Origin: Akkermansiaceae bacterium
GTDB lineage: Bacteria > Verrucomicrobiota > Verrucomicrobiia > Verrucomicrobiales > DEV007
DNA: 64,000 bases
Direction: 5' to 3'
Assembly: GCA_024233005.1 (NCBI GenBank)
Contig: JACKQE010000008.1
Location: 177,526-241,525, forward strand
The stretch's first letter is position 1; each line of letters begins with the position of its first letter. The translations under genes and the position numbers were made by a program. The notes under the pieces were generated by a model that was not told where the DNA came from, did no database searches, and was given only the letters and a program-made list of their open reading frames with translations. Positions 26,709-35,779 of this stretch are shown piece after piece.

Positions 26709-27680
26709 TTAATGATTGAGGACCCGGTCAAGAAATTCCCGGACGGGACGTGGTTTGTTGTCGTCCGAATAGGTGGTCGGAGGGCCTCCCTTGCGGTTGA
26801 TGCTGACCTCGAACTGGAAGTTCTGCTGGGGCACCGTGCAGATGGCCACCGTGGTCTGGCCAGGATCGGTGAAGTAATACTCCGTTCCGGGCTCGCTATC
26901 AGTAGTGTAGGTCCGTCCGGGATAGATCGTGGAGATCATGCGGTCCCGGGATCCGCCCTTGCGCCAAAGTTGGATTGGCATGCCGGTGGAGTTGATGAAC
27001 TGGGCATTCACCAGGCGGGGTTGTGGCGGAGCTGGCGGATGCATCATGTCTTCGGTGACTTTGAAGTAGGGAGTGCGGCTGGTGGCCCGGCCTTCGGCGA
27101 CGATGCGGCCGTCATCCGGATCCCGGGCCGACCAGGTCTCACCCGGCTCCAGTTCCAGGAAGGCGGATTTGCGGGGATAAAGGGAAGAGAGGCGTCTCGC
27201 ATAGCGACCTTCTCCGCTGTAGACCACCAGATCATGATCGGTGGCATTGGCGATGGTGAGGTCGACATCGCCGCCTCCGTTTCCATTGTTCGGACCGTTG
27301 TTGGGGCCATTATTGCGACCGGGAAACACGGGCGGGCGGGGGAAATCCCGATCGGTCATGACCAGTTGGCGTTGGTAAGGCGAAGCGGTGATGGTTAGCA
27401 GGATATCCTTGGTATCCGGATGGACCATGGCCCAACGATCCCCGAAGTCTGAATCCTCGGTCGTGCTGTAACCCGGAGCGAGTTTGCGCTCATAATGGAG
27501 TTGGGAATCTCCGCGTTCTCCATGGTAGAGATGGACCCACTGGGAGGAGTCGTTGCGGATGACGATTTCGGCATCCTCGGCCGAACTGGGGGACGCCGGG
27601 AGGCACAATGCCAGAAGAGGCAGTGCCTGCCTCCACCATGCCGACAAGGGCAGAAGGGATTTTGTTGAGGGAGTATTCAT
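26709..27680 (-). CDS. Secreted protein with three VHL-beta-like domains
   Basis: This 323-residue protein has a signal peptide (ALPLLALCLPASPSSA, ending about residue 34). Three repeats of roughly 65 residues follow. The first starts IVIRNDSSQWVHLYHGERG, with LAPGYSTTEDSDFGDRWAM. The second starts LTIANATDHDLVVYSGEGR, with LEPGETWSARDPDDG. The third starts AQFINSTGMPIQLWRKGGS, with IYPGRTYTTDSEPGTEYYF. The pattern N-x-[TS]-x-x-x-[IV]-x-[LIV]-[YW], then a P-G turn and a terminal aromatic, matches the VHL beta domain found in secreted bacterial proteins. A Gly/Asn linker (NNGPNNGPNNGNGGG) separates repeats one and two. Its function is probably binding; no enzyme motif. Confidence 0.75.
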   Translation of the reverse strand: MNTPSTKSLLPLSAWWRQALPLLALCLPASPSSAEDAEIVIRNDSSQWVHLYHGERGDSQLHYERKLAPGYSTTEDSDFGDRWAMVHPDTKDILLTITASPYQRQLVMTDRDFPRPPVFPGRNNGPNNGPNNGNGGGDVDLTIANATDHDLVVYSGEGRYARRLSSLYPRKSAFLELEPGETWSARDPDDGRIVAEGRATSRTPYFKVTEDMMHPPAPPQPRLVNAQFINSTGMPIQLWRKGGSRDRMISTIYPGRTYTTDSEPGTEYYFTDPGQTTVAICTVPQQNFQFEVSINRKGGPPTTYSDDNKPRPVREFLDRVLNH

Positions 27681-27836
27681 AGTTGGTGGTTTTGTGGAAT
27701 GCTGGATTGGACCCTGTTGAAGGCTATTTCATTCAACGTCGATCCCAATGTTTTTGCAAATCCGCAATACCGGTCCTGTCCGGGAAAGCAGGTCCAAACG
27801 GGAGTCTGGTGGGCAATTGGGGGAACAACTGGCCAA

Positions 27837-27871
27837 AATTCCCCCTTGAAGGAGGCTTCCTCCAAGGGGGG
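27837..27871 (-). terminator. Probable terminator of amt
   Basis: CCCCCTTGAAGGAGG (27841-27855) pairs with the following CCTCCAAGGGGG to form a strong stem just past the amt stop at 27889. On the minus strand it is followed by AATTTT, a short T tract, so termination efficiency may be moderate. Confidence 0.6.
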
Positions 27872-27888
27872 GGGAAACCGGCCGGACT

Positions 27889-29205
27889 TCAATTGTTGTA
27901 GGCGCTTTCGCCGTGTTCCGCGAGGTCGAGACCTTCCCTTTCCTGGGACTCGGTGACCCGAAGTCCGATGGTTTTCTGGATCCCCAGCAGGAGGACAACG
28001 CTGACCCCTCCGGAGAGGACAATGGTGTAAAGCGCCGCCAACGATTGGGTGATCAACTGTGGACCAATGGCAAAATCCGCCAAGCCTCCGGCGAAGGATT
28101 GGCTGCCGAAGACCGCGAGCAACAGGGTGCCCACGAAACCGCCGACGCCATGCACGCCGAAAACATCGAGCGAATCATCATACTGGAATTTTTGTTTCAG
28201 TTTGGCGCAGGAAAGCCAGCAGAGGAGGGCGGAGACCGCGCCGATGCAGATGGCTCCCATGGGACCCACGACGCCCGAGGCCGGGGTGATCGCGGCGAGA
28301 CCGGCGATGGATCCGGTCGCCAGGCCCAGGACACTGGGTTTGCCGTTTTTCAACCATTCGATCCCCATCCAGACCAGCGAGGCCGTGCAGGCGGAGAGGT
28401 GGGTCACGGTGATGGTCATGGCGGCGGCTCCATTGGCAGCCAGTTGGCTGCCACCATTGAAGCCGAACCACCCCACCCAGAGCATGGCCGCACCCGTGAC
28501 CGTCAGCACGAGATTGTGAGGAACAAACGACGTGTGGGGATAGCCCCGCCGCGGACCGACCATGAGGCAGGCCACGAGGGCGGCGACGCCGGCCGTGATG
28601 TGGACCACGATCCCTCCAGCGAGATCTTTGACCCCGGTCAGGCCGAGAAACGCCCCCGCCTTGTGCCAAACGCCATAGCAGCAGGGCGCGTAGACCAGCA
28701 GTCCCCAGAGAATGCTGAAAACCAGGATCGCGCTGAATTTCATGCGCTCCGCGAAGGCCCCGATGAACAGGCCCGGTGTGATCAGGAAGAACATCATCTG
28801 GTAGACAAAGTGCAGCACTTTGGGGATTTGCGGGCAGTCCTCGCGGACGGTCTCTCCCGTGAGGCCTTGCATGAACACCTCCCCCAAGCCGCCAATGAAG
28901 CGGTTGCCGTCGGAAAAACTCAGCGAGTAACCGCAGGCCAGCCAGACCAGGCTCATGACGCAGGTCAGGGCAAAGCATTGCATGAAGATCGAGAGAACGT
29001 TGCGTGACTTCACCAGTCCGGCATAAAACAAGGCCAGTCCGGGAATCATCATGAACAAAACCAAGGCGGCGGACACCAGGAGCCAGGCCGTGTCACCGGT
29101 GTTGATGGAGGAATCTCCCGCCCCCGCAGCGTGGGCGGGACTTGCGGAAAACACGATGAGCGCGGGCAGCAGAAAGCGCCACCCACGCAGGAGGGTGTGA
29201 ATCAT
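27889..29205 (-). CDS. amt: Ammonium transporter Amt
   Basis: This 438-residue protein has a signal-like N-terminus and 11 membrane helices, the normal Amt layout. DTAWLLVSAALVLFMMIPGLALFYAGLV is the family opening, followed by the Phe gate region, GGIVVHITAGVAALV with the first pore His, and DVFGVHGVGGFVGTLL with the second pore His. It conducts ammonium across the inner membrane. A linked glnK (PII) gene, common beside amt, is not present here. The C-terminal tail LDLAEHGESAYNN carries the D-x-x-E-H-G-E-x-A-Y element seen in many Amt proteins. Confidence 0.97.
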   Translation of the reverse strand: MIHTLLRGWRFLLPALIVFSASPAHAAGAGDSSINTGDTAWLLVSAALVLFMMIPGLALFYAGLVKSRNVLSIFMQCFALTCVMSLVWLACGYSLSFSDGNRFIGGLGEVFMQGLTGETVREDCPQIPKVLHFVYQMMFFLITPGLFIGAFAERMKFSAILVFSILWGLLVYAPCCYGVWHKAGAFLGLTGVKDLAGGIVVHITAGVAALVACLMVGPRRGYPHTSFVPHNLVLTVTGAAMLWVGWFGFNGGSQLAANGAAAMTITVTHLSACTASLVWMGIEWLKNGKPSVLGLATGSIAGLAAITPASGVVGPMGAICIGAVSALLCWLSCAKLKQKFQYDDSLDVFGVHGVGGFVGTLLLAVFGSQSFAGGLADFAIGPQLITQSLAALYTIVLSGGVSVVLLLGIQKTIGLRVTESQEREGLDLAEHGESAYNN

Positions 29206-29302
29206 AAGGGGATGTCAGAGACGGGGTTGGGTTGAAGGGGTTCCCGCGGTGGATACCCCGGGAATGGGTCCGAACCAATCAATTACAGGGGCAGAAGTCG
29301 AG

Positions 29303-29338
29303 CAAAAAAAAGCCCGCTTCGGTAAGGAAGCGGGCTTC
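29303..29338 (-). terminator. Rho-independent terminator
   Basis: The stem AGCCCGCTTC (29311-29320) pairs with GAAGCGGGCT (29328-29337) and is followed on the minus strand by eight T. It terminates the DUF1080 gene ending at 29371. Confidence 0.92.
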
Positions 29339-29370
29339 GATTGCGGGGGATGCCATTCCGCCCCGTGAAA

Positions 29371-30078
29371 TTAGGGCAGGGGCTTGACCTTGATGTCCTT
29401 GTAATGGGTCTCGCTGGCTGGGTCGTGGGCCTGCAGGGCGAACGTGCCGCTGGAGAGTTTGCGGCCCTTGAATCCGGCGGCCTGGGGACCTCCCTCGGGT
29501 TCGGTGTATGCCACGGTGGTTTCCCCGTTGACCTGGATGGTGATTTTTTTGCCCTGGACTTTGATGTTGTAGTCAAACCATTCCCCATCCTTGCTGGGGG
29601 CGGCCTGGACATACTTGTTTTCACCGGCGAGCGGCTTGCCCGCTGGCGGAGGATCGCCCGCCCAGATGTTCATGATGCCATAGAGGCTGCCGGTTTTCTT
29701 GGGATCTTTGTGGGTGGAGTTGACCTGGCATTCGTACCCAAGATCGGGCCAGCCCGTGTCCTGCGGTTGGGTGTGGAAATACACGCCGGAGTTGGAATTC
29801 GGGGTGGTCATGATCTTCAGCTTCAGTTCGAAGTTGGTGAAGTTGTGATCACCCACCGCGCCGGTGTAGAACAGGTGGCTCCGCCCGCCCTTGACGACGA
29901 GAATCCCGTCTTTCACCGAGAACGAGTCCGGGTTTTCCTTGGCCGGGGACCATCCGGCAAGGTCTTTGCCGTTGAAGAGCGGGATGAAGCCGTCCGCGTC
30001 GGCGGCCGGATTTTGGGCGGAAACGACTGTGGCGACGAGGGCCAGAGCCAGACTGCAGAGTGGGAGGCGGGTTTTCAT
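29371..30078 (-). CDS. DUF1080 (3-keto-disaccharide hydrolase-like) secreted protein
   Basis: The ATG at 30078 gives a 235-residue protein with a signal peptide (MKTRLPLCSLALALVATVVSA). GFIPLFNGKDLAGW is the family opening; NFELKLKIMTTPNSNSGVYFHT and YECQVNSTHKDPKKTGSLYGI are the concanavalin-like beta-sandwich core with the E-x-Q-V strand. DUF1080 domains are secreted glycan-binding or -hydrolysing modules; some cleave 3-keto-glucosides after Gfo/Idh oxidation, and two Gfo/Idh/MocA proteins occur elsewhere in this window. It ends at a clear terminator and is divergent from dedA. Confidence 0.92.
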   Translation of the reverse strand: MKTRLPLCSLALALVATVVSAQNPAADADGFIPLFNGKDLAGWSPAKENPDSFSVKDGILVVKGGRSHLFYTGAVGDHNFTNFELKLKIMTTPNSNSGVYFHTQPQDTGWPDLGYECQVNSTHKDPKKTGSLYGIMNIWAGDPPPAGKPLAGENKYVQAAPSKDGEWFDYNIKVQGKKITIQVNGETTVAYTEPEGGPQAAGFKGRKLSSGTFALQAHDPASETHYKDIKVKPLP

Positions 30079-30184
30079 GATCGACCAATTTAGCAGGAAA
30101 CCTGTGGGCAACAACGAAGAAGCGGCACGCCGGGAGGCGCATTTCCGGTTGCCTCCTGCCGCTCCGGGTGGAGAATACGCCGCC

Positions 30185-30835
30185 ATGCTGCACGACCTGC
30201 TCGACCTCGTCCTTCACATTGACAAACACCTTGAAGGCTTCGCCCGTGAAAACGGGCCGCTGATCTATGCCCTGCTGTTTGCCATCATTTTTTGCGAGAC
30301 CGGCCTGGTGGTCACGCCTTTTCTCCCCGGGGACTCGCTCCTCTTTGCCGTCGGAGCGCTGGCTGGCCTCGGTCTCATCCAGTTGCCGATTGTCATTCCC
30401 CTGCTGATTGGGGCGGCCATCCTGGGGGACAACCTGAATTACTGGATCGGTCGGAAATCGGGACAATGGATGGTGGGGCAACGCTGGTTCAAACACGAGT
30501 ATCTGGAGAAAACAGAACGCTTCTTTCTCAAATACGGTCCCAAGGCCATTGTGCTGGCCCGTTTCGTCCCCATCGTGAGAACCTTCGCGCCATTCACGGC
30601 CGGCTTTGGCCGCATGAACTATGGCCGGTTTCTCGCCTTCAGCATCGGTGGCGGGGTTTTCTGGGTCACGGCCTTCTCTCTGGCGGGCTATCTCTTGGGA
30701 AACATCCCGGTCGTTCGGGCCAATCTCAAAATCGCGTTTCTCCTCATCATCGTCATTTCGTTGATCCCCGTGGCGATTGAGTTCATCCGTCATCGCAAAG
30801 CGCCGAAGCAGGAGGATGCCGAGGGGCAGGCTTGA
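30185..30835 (+). CDS. DedA family membrane protein
   Basis: The 216-residue product from ATG 30185 has the DedA/SNARE-associated fold: FCETGLVVTPFLPGDSLLF (E-x-G-x-x-x-P-x-x-P-G-D), GDNLNYWIGRKSG, and FLARF-type FVPIVRTFAPFTAGFGRM with the conserved Arg-Thr and Gly. Members flip undecaprenyl phosphate or phosphatidylethanolamine or support proton motive force. The upstream frame is open but overlaps the DUF1080 gene, so the start close to MLHDLLDL is preferred. The thioredoxin-like gene begins 33 bases downstream and is probably co-transcribed. Confidence 0.93.
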   Translation: MLHDLLDLVLHIDKHLEGFARENGPLIYALLFAIIFCETGLVVTPFLPGDSLLFAVGALAGLGLIQLPIVIPLLIGAAILGDNLNYWIGRKSGQWMVGQRWFKHEYLEKTERFFLKYGPKAIVLARFVPIVRTFAPFTAGFGRMNYGRFLAFSIGGGVFWVTAFSLAGYLLGNIPVVRANLKIAFLLIIVISLIPVAIEFIRHRKAPKQEDAEGQA

Positions 30836-30867
30836 CGGCGGCCCCCGGGCGGGTCCACTATGGCGGC

Positions 30868-31449
30868 ATGGCCGAAGTCCGTTCCACCTTTCAACTCCGC
30901 CCCGGGGAGCGCGCCCCGGATTTCTCCCTCCCTGATGCCGCCGGGCGCATCCACTCTCTCGCGGACATTGCCGATGGGGGGCGTGCCTTGGTGGTTGTCT
31001 TTGCCTGCAATCACTGCCCTTTCGTCATCCATCTGGCCGGAGCGATGGGCCGGTTGGCCCGTGACACGTCAGCCCTGGGTGCCCGCTGGGTGGCCATCAA
31101 TGCCAATGACGTGAGCCGCTATCCGGCCGATGCCCCAGACAAGATGGCGGCTTTTGCCAACGCCAGCGGATGGGATTTTCCCTACCTGTTTGACGAAACC
31201 CAGGCGACCGCCAAGGCCTACGCCGCCGCCTGCACGCCCGATTTCTACCTCTTTGACGCGGATCGTCGCTTGCGCTATGCCGGACAGTTCGACGCGACCC
31301 GGCCGGGGAGGGGCGCCCCGACCGGCGGTGATCTGCGGGCAGCCCTGGAACGTGTGCTGGCAACCGGAGAAGGCCCCCCGCTTCCCTGGCCCCCCAGCTC
31401 GGGATGCAGCATCAAGTGGAAACCCGGATCGGAGCCGGCTTACTTCTGA
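30868..31449 (+). CDS. AhpC/TSA-type thioredoxin-fold protein
   Basis: The start at 30868 (MAEVRSTFQLRPGERAPDFSLPD) gives 193 residues; a TTG at 30832 would overlap dedA. APDFSLPDAAG and FACNHCPFV, where a Cys-x-x-Cys replaces the single peroxidatic Cys, place it among the AhpC/TSA-like redoxins that carry N-H-C-P. It probably acts as a cytoplasmic thiol redoxin; there is no signal peptide. The stop TGA overlaps the ATG of the next gene, indicating translational coupling. Confidence 0.88.
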   Translation: MAEVRSTFQLRPGERAPDFSLPDAAGRIHSLADIADGGRALVVVFACNHCPFVIHLAGAMGRLARDTSALGARWVAINANDVSRYPADAPDKMAAFANASGWDFPYLFDETQATAKAYAAACTPDFYLFDADRRLRYAGQFDATRPGRGAPTGGDLRAALERVLATGEGPPLPWPPSSGCSIKWKPGSEPAYF

Positions 31450-32672
31450 TGAAACGCCGTCGTTTTCTGGCTTCCTCGCTCGCGGCGGCCGCCCCTTTGG
31501 TGCGGGGGGGGACCCCACCGCTGCCCCGCGTCGCGGCGATCAATTCGATCTACCGGTTCAAATCGCACGCCTACCACATCGCGGGGCGTTTCCTCCACGG
31601 CTACCACCTTGAAGGGAAGTTGCACCGTCCGCCGTTCCAACTGGTGCGGATCTACAATGACCAATCCCCTCCGGATGATCTGGGTCCGGCAGTCTGCCAG
31701 GAACACGGCATCGAACTCTGCCGCGATGTGGCTGGCGCCCTCGGCGGCGCCGCTGGCCTCGACGTTGACGCGGTGCTGCTCATCATCGAGCACGGGGACT
31801 ATCCGGTGAACCAGCTGGGGCAGGTCGAGTATCCCCGTTATGAGCATTTTGAGGAGATCCTGAAAGTGTTCCGCGCCTCGGGACGCAGTGTGCCCGTCTT
31901 CGTTGACAAGCACCTGTCCTATGACCATGAGAAGGCTGCCCGGATGGTGGCAGCGTCCCGCGAACTCGGCTTCGGGCTGATGGCCGGTTCCTCGCTGCCG
32001 GTGGTCTGGCGCGTCCCGGAGCTGCTGCCTCCCTTGGACACGCCCTTCCGGGAGGGGCTGGTCTGTTTCGGCTTCGAGCGGGCGACGCCCGAAATCTATT
32101 TGTTTCATGCCCTGGAGGCTTTGCAGTGCCAACTCGAACGGCGCAAGGGAGGGGAGACCGGCGTGCAACGCGTCACCTTCCTCGAAGGCGAAGCGGTGTG
32201 GAAAGCGGCCGACGAGGGAAAGTGGAGCCCTGCCTTGCTCGAGGCCGCCTTGCGGGTCAATCCCAGCCGAAATTACGGCACGGTCCGCGGGCAGGTCAAG
32301 AAACCGCAGGCCATTCTCATTGAATACCGCGACGGCACCCGTGGGACGGTGCTGAATCTGGTCGAGGCCGTTTCCGATTTCAGCTTTGCCGGGAGCGTTG
32401 AGGGGCGTCCGGAACCGCTGGCCACCTGGTTTGTGCTCCCCGCGCCACCCGGGGCCCGCTTTTTCGATGCCCTGACCTGGAACATCGAGAGCTTCTTCGC
32501 CTCTGGAAAGCCCCCTTATCCGGTGGAGCGGACCTTGCTCACGGGGACGGTGCTTGATTTGGCGATGCATTCCCTTGCCCGCGGGGAACCCCTGGGCGGG
32601 GACGCGCTGGCGATCCAGTACCGGCCTCCGCAGGATGATGGCCATCTCCGGGGAGATTTTGTCGGTGGCTGA
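31449..32672 (+). CDS. Tat-exported protein of unknown function
   Basis: The ATG overlaps the previous stop. The 407-residue product starts MKRRRFLASSLAAAAPLVRGG, a twin-arginine-type signal. AAINSIYRFKSHAYHIAGRFLHGY near residue 30, VDAVLLIIEHGDYPVNQLGQVEYPRYEHF near 125, and FVDKHLSYDHEKAARMV suggest a Rossmann-like N-terminal half resembling Gfo/Idh proteins, but the glycine-rich nucleotide loop is not obvious. I do not recognise the family with certainty. Confidence 0.7.
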   Translation: MKRRRFLASSLAAAAPLVRGGTPPLPRVAAINSIYRFKSHAYHIAGRFLHGYHLEGKLHRPPFQLVRIYNDQSPPDDLGPAVCQEHGIELCRDVAGALGGAAGLDVDAVLLIIEHGDYPVNQLGQVEYPRYEHFEEILKVFRASGRSVPVFVDKHLSYDHEKAARMVAASRELGFGLMAGSSLPVVWRVPELLPPLDTPFREGLVCFGFERATPEIYLFHALEALQCQLERRKGGETGVQRVTFLEGEAVWKAADEGKWSPALLEAALRVNPSRNYGTVRGQVKKPQAILIEYRDGTRGTVLNLVEAVSDFSFAGSVEGRPEPLATWFVLPAPPGARFFDALTWNIESFFASGKPPYPVERTLLTGTVLDLAMHSLARGEPLGGDALAIQYRPPQDDGHLRGDFVGG

Positions 32673-33779
32673 TCATGGATGGGCAGCCGCCACCAGGTCC
32701 GACACCGGATGGAGGATCAACGGTCCCGAAACCTGAGAGGGCAGTGACGTCAGGATGACGCAGGTCAGATCCTTTTCCGGGTCCGCCCATGCGAGGGTTC
32801 CGGTCGATCCCCCGTGACCGAAGGTGCGGGCGGAGCATTCCCGGCCAAAGCCCTCGGGGCCGAGGGCAAAGCCCAGGCCCCGCCGCGCGTTGAGGCCGGA
32901 GGTTTGGTTCTCGGTCATTCTCCGTGCGGATTCGACCCGCATCAATTTGCCTTCCGGATGCAGAAAGCTCCCCAGGAAACGGTCAATATCGGCTGCGGTG
33001 CCATGCGCCCCGCCCCAGGGGGCTCCGAGAGACCGCCAATACACGCTGTTCCAGTCCCAGTCTCGGGCCGTGACGTCACCGCCTCCGGCCTCGGGAGCGG
33101 CATGTTCCGTTTGGCACCGCACCGTCTCCTCCGGACGCAGCGTGCCCAGTCCCATTGAGGTGTTCCGCATTCCCAAAACCGGGAACACCTCGCGGGCCAG
33201 GAAATCCGCCAGCGGCAGACCGGTCACGCGACGCACCACCTCGCCCGCCAGGAGCAGCCCCATGCTTTGATAATGGTAGCGGGTGCCGGGCGGGAAGAGG
33301 AGCGGCGTGCGGAGCGCGCCCTGCACAAAATCATCCAATGGCGCGTGACGCCGTCTCAGTTCATTGTTCTCCGGCAATTGGTCGGGCAGGCCGGAGGTAT
33401 GCGTCAGCAGGTGTTCCAGTGTGACATCTTTCCTCGCGCCTTCGGAGAATTCCGGCAGATAAGTCATGACCGGTGCTTCGAGACGGAGTTCTCCCCGGTC
33501 CATCAGGACCATCACTCCGGCCGCGGTCAGGGTTTTGCTGATCGAGGCGAGGAGGAACACGGCCTCGCCGGAAGCGGCTTTGCCAAAGGCGCGTTCGAAG
33601 GTTTCGCCGCCACGGTGCACCCGCAACACGGCCGATTCGAGCACCCCGGCGGCGACTTGTTTCTGGATCAGTTGGGCGGCGGTTTCCATGGGCGTGGCAT
33701 TGTTGCCGGAGACCGGCGCAGGGCGAAATCCCGGGCACCAACCGGCGGTCAGAATGGCAAGGGTGCTCCGGCGTTTCAT
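32673..33779 (-). CDS. Class C beta-lactamase-like serine hydrolase
   Basis: This 368-residue protein has an N-terminal signal-like stretch. The nucleophile motif S-x-x-K is in FLLASISKTLTAAGVMVL near residue 79. LEHLLTHTSGLPDQ is the usual following helix. The second motif is YHYQSMG, where Ser replaces the Asn of Y-x-N, as in many esterase-like relatives. TFGHGGSTGTLAW supplies the HGG in place of KTG. It is probably an esterase, D-aminopeptidase or peptidase acting in the periplasm rather than a resistance enzyme. It is convergent with the gene at 31449 with no intervening bases. Confidence 0.88.
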   Translation of the reverse strand: MKRRSTLAILTAGWCPGFRPAPVSGNNATPMETAAQLIQKQVAAGVLESAVLRVHRGGETFERAFGKAASGEAVFLLASISKTLTAAGVMVLMDRGELRLEAPVMTYLPEFSEGARKDVTLEHLLTHTSGLPDQLPENNELRRRHAPLDDFVQGALRTPLLFPPGTRYHYQSMGLLLAGEVVRRVTGLPLADFLAREVFPVLGMRNTSMGLGTLRPEETVRCQTEHAAPEAGGGDVTARDWDWNSVYWRSLGAPWGGAHGTAADIDRFLGSFLHPEGKLMRVESARRMTENQTSGLNARRGLGFALGPEGFGRECSARTFGHGGSTGTLAWADPEKDLTCVILTSLPSQVSGPLILHPVSDLVAAAHP

Positions 33780-33983
33780 CGGTACTTATGGAACATCTTT
33801 CCCGCTGGGTTATGGCGGGTGTTGCGAAATGGGGAAGCCCTCCAAGGACGGGGGACTTGTGATGAGCATAGCCCTGAACCGGCGTTTCTTGAAAGTGGAA
33901 ATGCAGGACTGGATCGCGGGGGCCACACCGCCAGAAACAGGATTCCCTGAAAGATCTCCCCCGGCAGCGCGTAACCTCCGTCC

Positions 33984-34661
33984 ATGACGTGGCCACGTGT
34001 GTTCTTCCTGCTCCTTCTATTGGTGATTCCGGCATCCCTGTTCTTTTGGTGGTCGGAGGCACGGCGGGAGGCAAGCCGGCCACCGGGAACCGTCGCCTCT
34101 CGCGGCGGCGAAGCCTTCGATCTGGTCCTGACGCGTCCGGACCTGCATTTTTCCCAGGCCGATCCCTCGTGGGGGCCCCTGATGCTGGGAGGAACCCGGG
34201 AGACGATCCGGAGTGTTGGGTGCACGCTGTGTTGCACGGCGATGGCTTTGCGGCACTTTGGCATCGACACCGATCCCGGCCGGCTCAATGCCGCCCTGGC
34301 TTCCTCGGGGGGCTTCACCCCGCAGGGATGGCTGGTTTGGGGGGGGCTGGAGCAGGTCTCGGGAAACCGCGTCAAGGTTTCCGTGCACCGTCAGCCCGAC
34401 CTTGCGGAGCTGGATGCCCACCTGCGACGGGGGGATTTGGTGACCGTGAAGTTTTTTCTGCCGCTCGGCATTCCCCATTGGGTGCTCGTGGTGGGAAAGC
34501 GCGGTCAGGATTACCTGATCCAGGATCCCGCCTCGCGCAGCGCCGACCTGATCGTGCTAGCCGACCGCACTCCTGCAATTCACTCCATGAGAGCGATTTC
34601 CGGGACCGGGGGCGCCAATCCGTCATCCCCGGTGTCGGGAGTGACGGCGCTTCGTGATTGA
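33984..34661 (+). CDS. Membrane-anchored C39-like cysteine peptidase fold protein
   Basis: This 225-residue protein has a single N-terminal helix (VFFLLLLLVIPASLFFWW). FSQADPSWGPLMLGG and IRSVGCTLCCTAMALRHFG hold the C39_2-type nucleophile region (G-C-x-x-x-C-x-A-M) at about residues 79-86, and GIPHWVLVVGKRGQDYLIQDP supplies the catalytic His and Asp. All three are present, so activity is plausible. The active site would face the periplasm. It is followed after 32 bases by an NHL-type secreted protein. Confidence 0.82.
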   Translation: MTWPRVFFLLLLLVIPASLFFWWSEARREASRPPGTVASRGGEAFDLVLTRPDLHFSQADPSWGPLMLGGTRETIRSVGCTLCCTAMALRHFGIDTDPGRLNAALASSGGFTPQGWLVWGGLEQVSGNRVKVSVHRQPDLAELDAHLRRGDLVTVKFFLPLGIPHWVLVVGKRGQDYLIQDPASRSADLIVLADRTPAIHSMRAISGTGGANPSSPVSGVTALRD

Positions 34662-34693
34662 CGGTGGGGGCGGACTTCTCTATTCTCCCGGCC

Positions 34694-35761
34694 ATGGCTA
34701 CCCGATTCCCTCTTACCTTGTTGTCCCTGCCGGTCCTCTTGGCCGGTGCCGCACTGACCGTCCGCGCCCATGAGGGCGATCCTCCTCTCGCCTCGCAGCC
34801 CGAGTTGAAACCGCTCACCGAGCGGGTCCGTTCCGGGTCCGGCGATTTCCTTTTTGAGAATGTTCCGGGCTGGGGCGAACTCGACGGTCAGTCTCCGATC
34901 GGGCCGACCCATGGAGGGGTCGCGGTGGACAAGGCCGGCCTGGTTTATACCAGCACCGACTCGGCGGATGGCATCCGCGTCTTCGGAAAGGACGGCAAGC
35001 AGGTCCGGACGATCGCGCAGAAATTTGCCGGGACCCATTCCCTCATGCTCCGGGAAGAGGACGGGGTGGAATATCTTTACGGCGCCCACCTCCGGGGCAA
35101 TCAGATCATCAAGATCAAGACCGACGGCACCGAAGTGCTGACGATTCCCTGGCCGGAGAAATCCCTTGGCGTGGATGGCAAGCCCATCTACACCAAAGCG
35201 GCGGAATACAAGATCACCGGCGTCACCGTGGGACCCGACGGCTCGATCTATGGAGCGGACGGCTACGGCAAACAGTATGTCCACAAGTTCGACGCCAAAG
35301 GCAATTATGTGAAATCTTTTGGCGGACCGGGCACGGAACCGGGCAAATTCAAAGCCTGCCACGGCATCGGGCTCGATACCCGGGGGGCCACTCCCGTGTT
35401 GCTGATCTGTGACCGCGAGAACCGCCGTCTCCAGCAGTTCGATCTCGACGGCAATTTCCAAAGCGTGGTCACGACGGATCTCCGCCGCCCTTGCACGATC
35501 TCGTTCCATGGAGATGTCGCCGCCATCGCCGAGCTGGAAGCCCGGGTCGCCATCATCGACAAGTCGAACAAGGTGGTGGCGGTCGTCGGGGACAATCCAG
35601 ACCGCAAAGAGTGGGCGAGCAATCCGGTTCCACGGGAAAACTGGCACGCCGCGATCTTCACCGCGCCTCACGGCTGCGCTTGGGGTGCCAATGGGGATCT
35701 CTACGTCCAGGACTGGAACAAAACCGGCCGTCTCACCAAGATGGAACGGGTGAAGCCCTGA
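34694..35761 (+). CDS. Secreted NHL-repeat / six-bladed propeller protein
   Basis: ATG 34694 begins a signal peptide (MATRFPLTLLSLPVLLAGAALTVRA); 355 residues. Propeller strands are visible as GGVAVDKAGLVYTSTDS, ITGVTVGPDGSIYGADGYGKQYVHKFDAKG, GKFKACHGIGLDTRG, and CDRENRRLQQFDLDGNFQS. The last, near the C-terminal half, resembles peptidyl-alpha-hydroxyglycine lyase-like NHL proteins. The enzymatic residues cannot be verified by eye. The mnmE gene follows 18 bases after the stop. Confidence 0.82.
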   Translation: MATRFPLTLLSLPVLLAGAALTVRAHEGDPPLASQPELKPLTERVRSGSGDFLFENVPGWGELDGQSPIGPTHGGVAVDKAGLVYTSTDSADGIRVFGKDGKQVRTIAQKFAGTHSLMLREEDGVEYLYGAHLRGNQIIKIKTDGTEVLTIPWPEKSLGVDGKPIYTKAAEYKITGVTVGPDGSIYGADGYGKQYVHKFDAKGNYVKSFGGPGTEPGKFKACHGIGLDTRGATPVLLICDRENRRLQQFDLDGNFQSVVTTDLRRPCTISFHGDVAAIAELEARVAIIDKSNKVVAVVGDNPDRKEWASNPVPRENWHAAIFTAPHGCAWGANGDLYVQDWNKTGRLTKMERVKP

Positions 35762-35779
35762 TTGGCTGGAATTCTGTCC

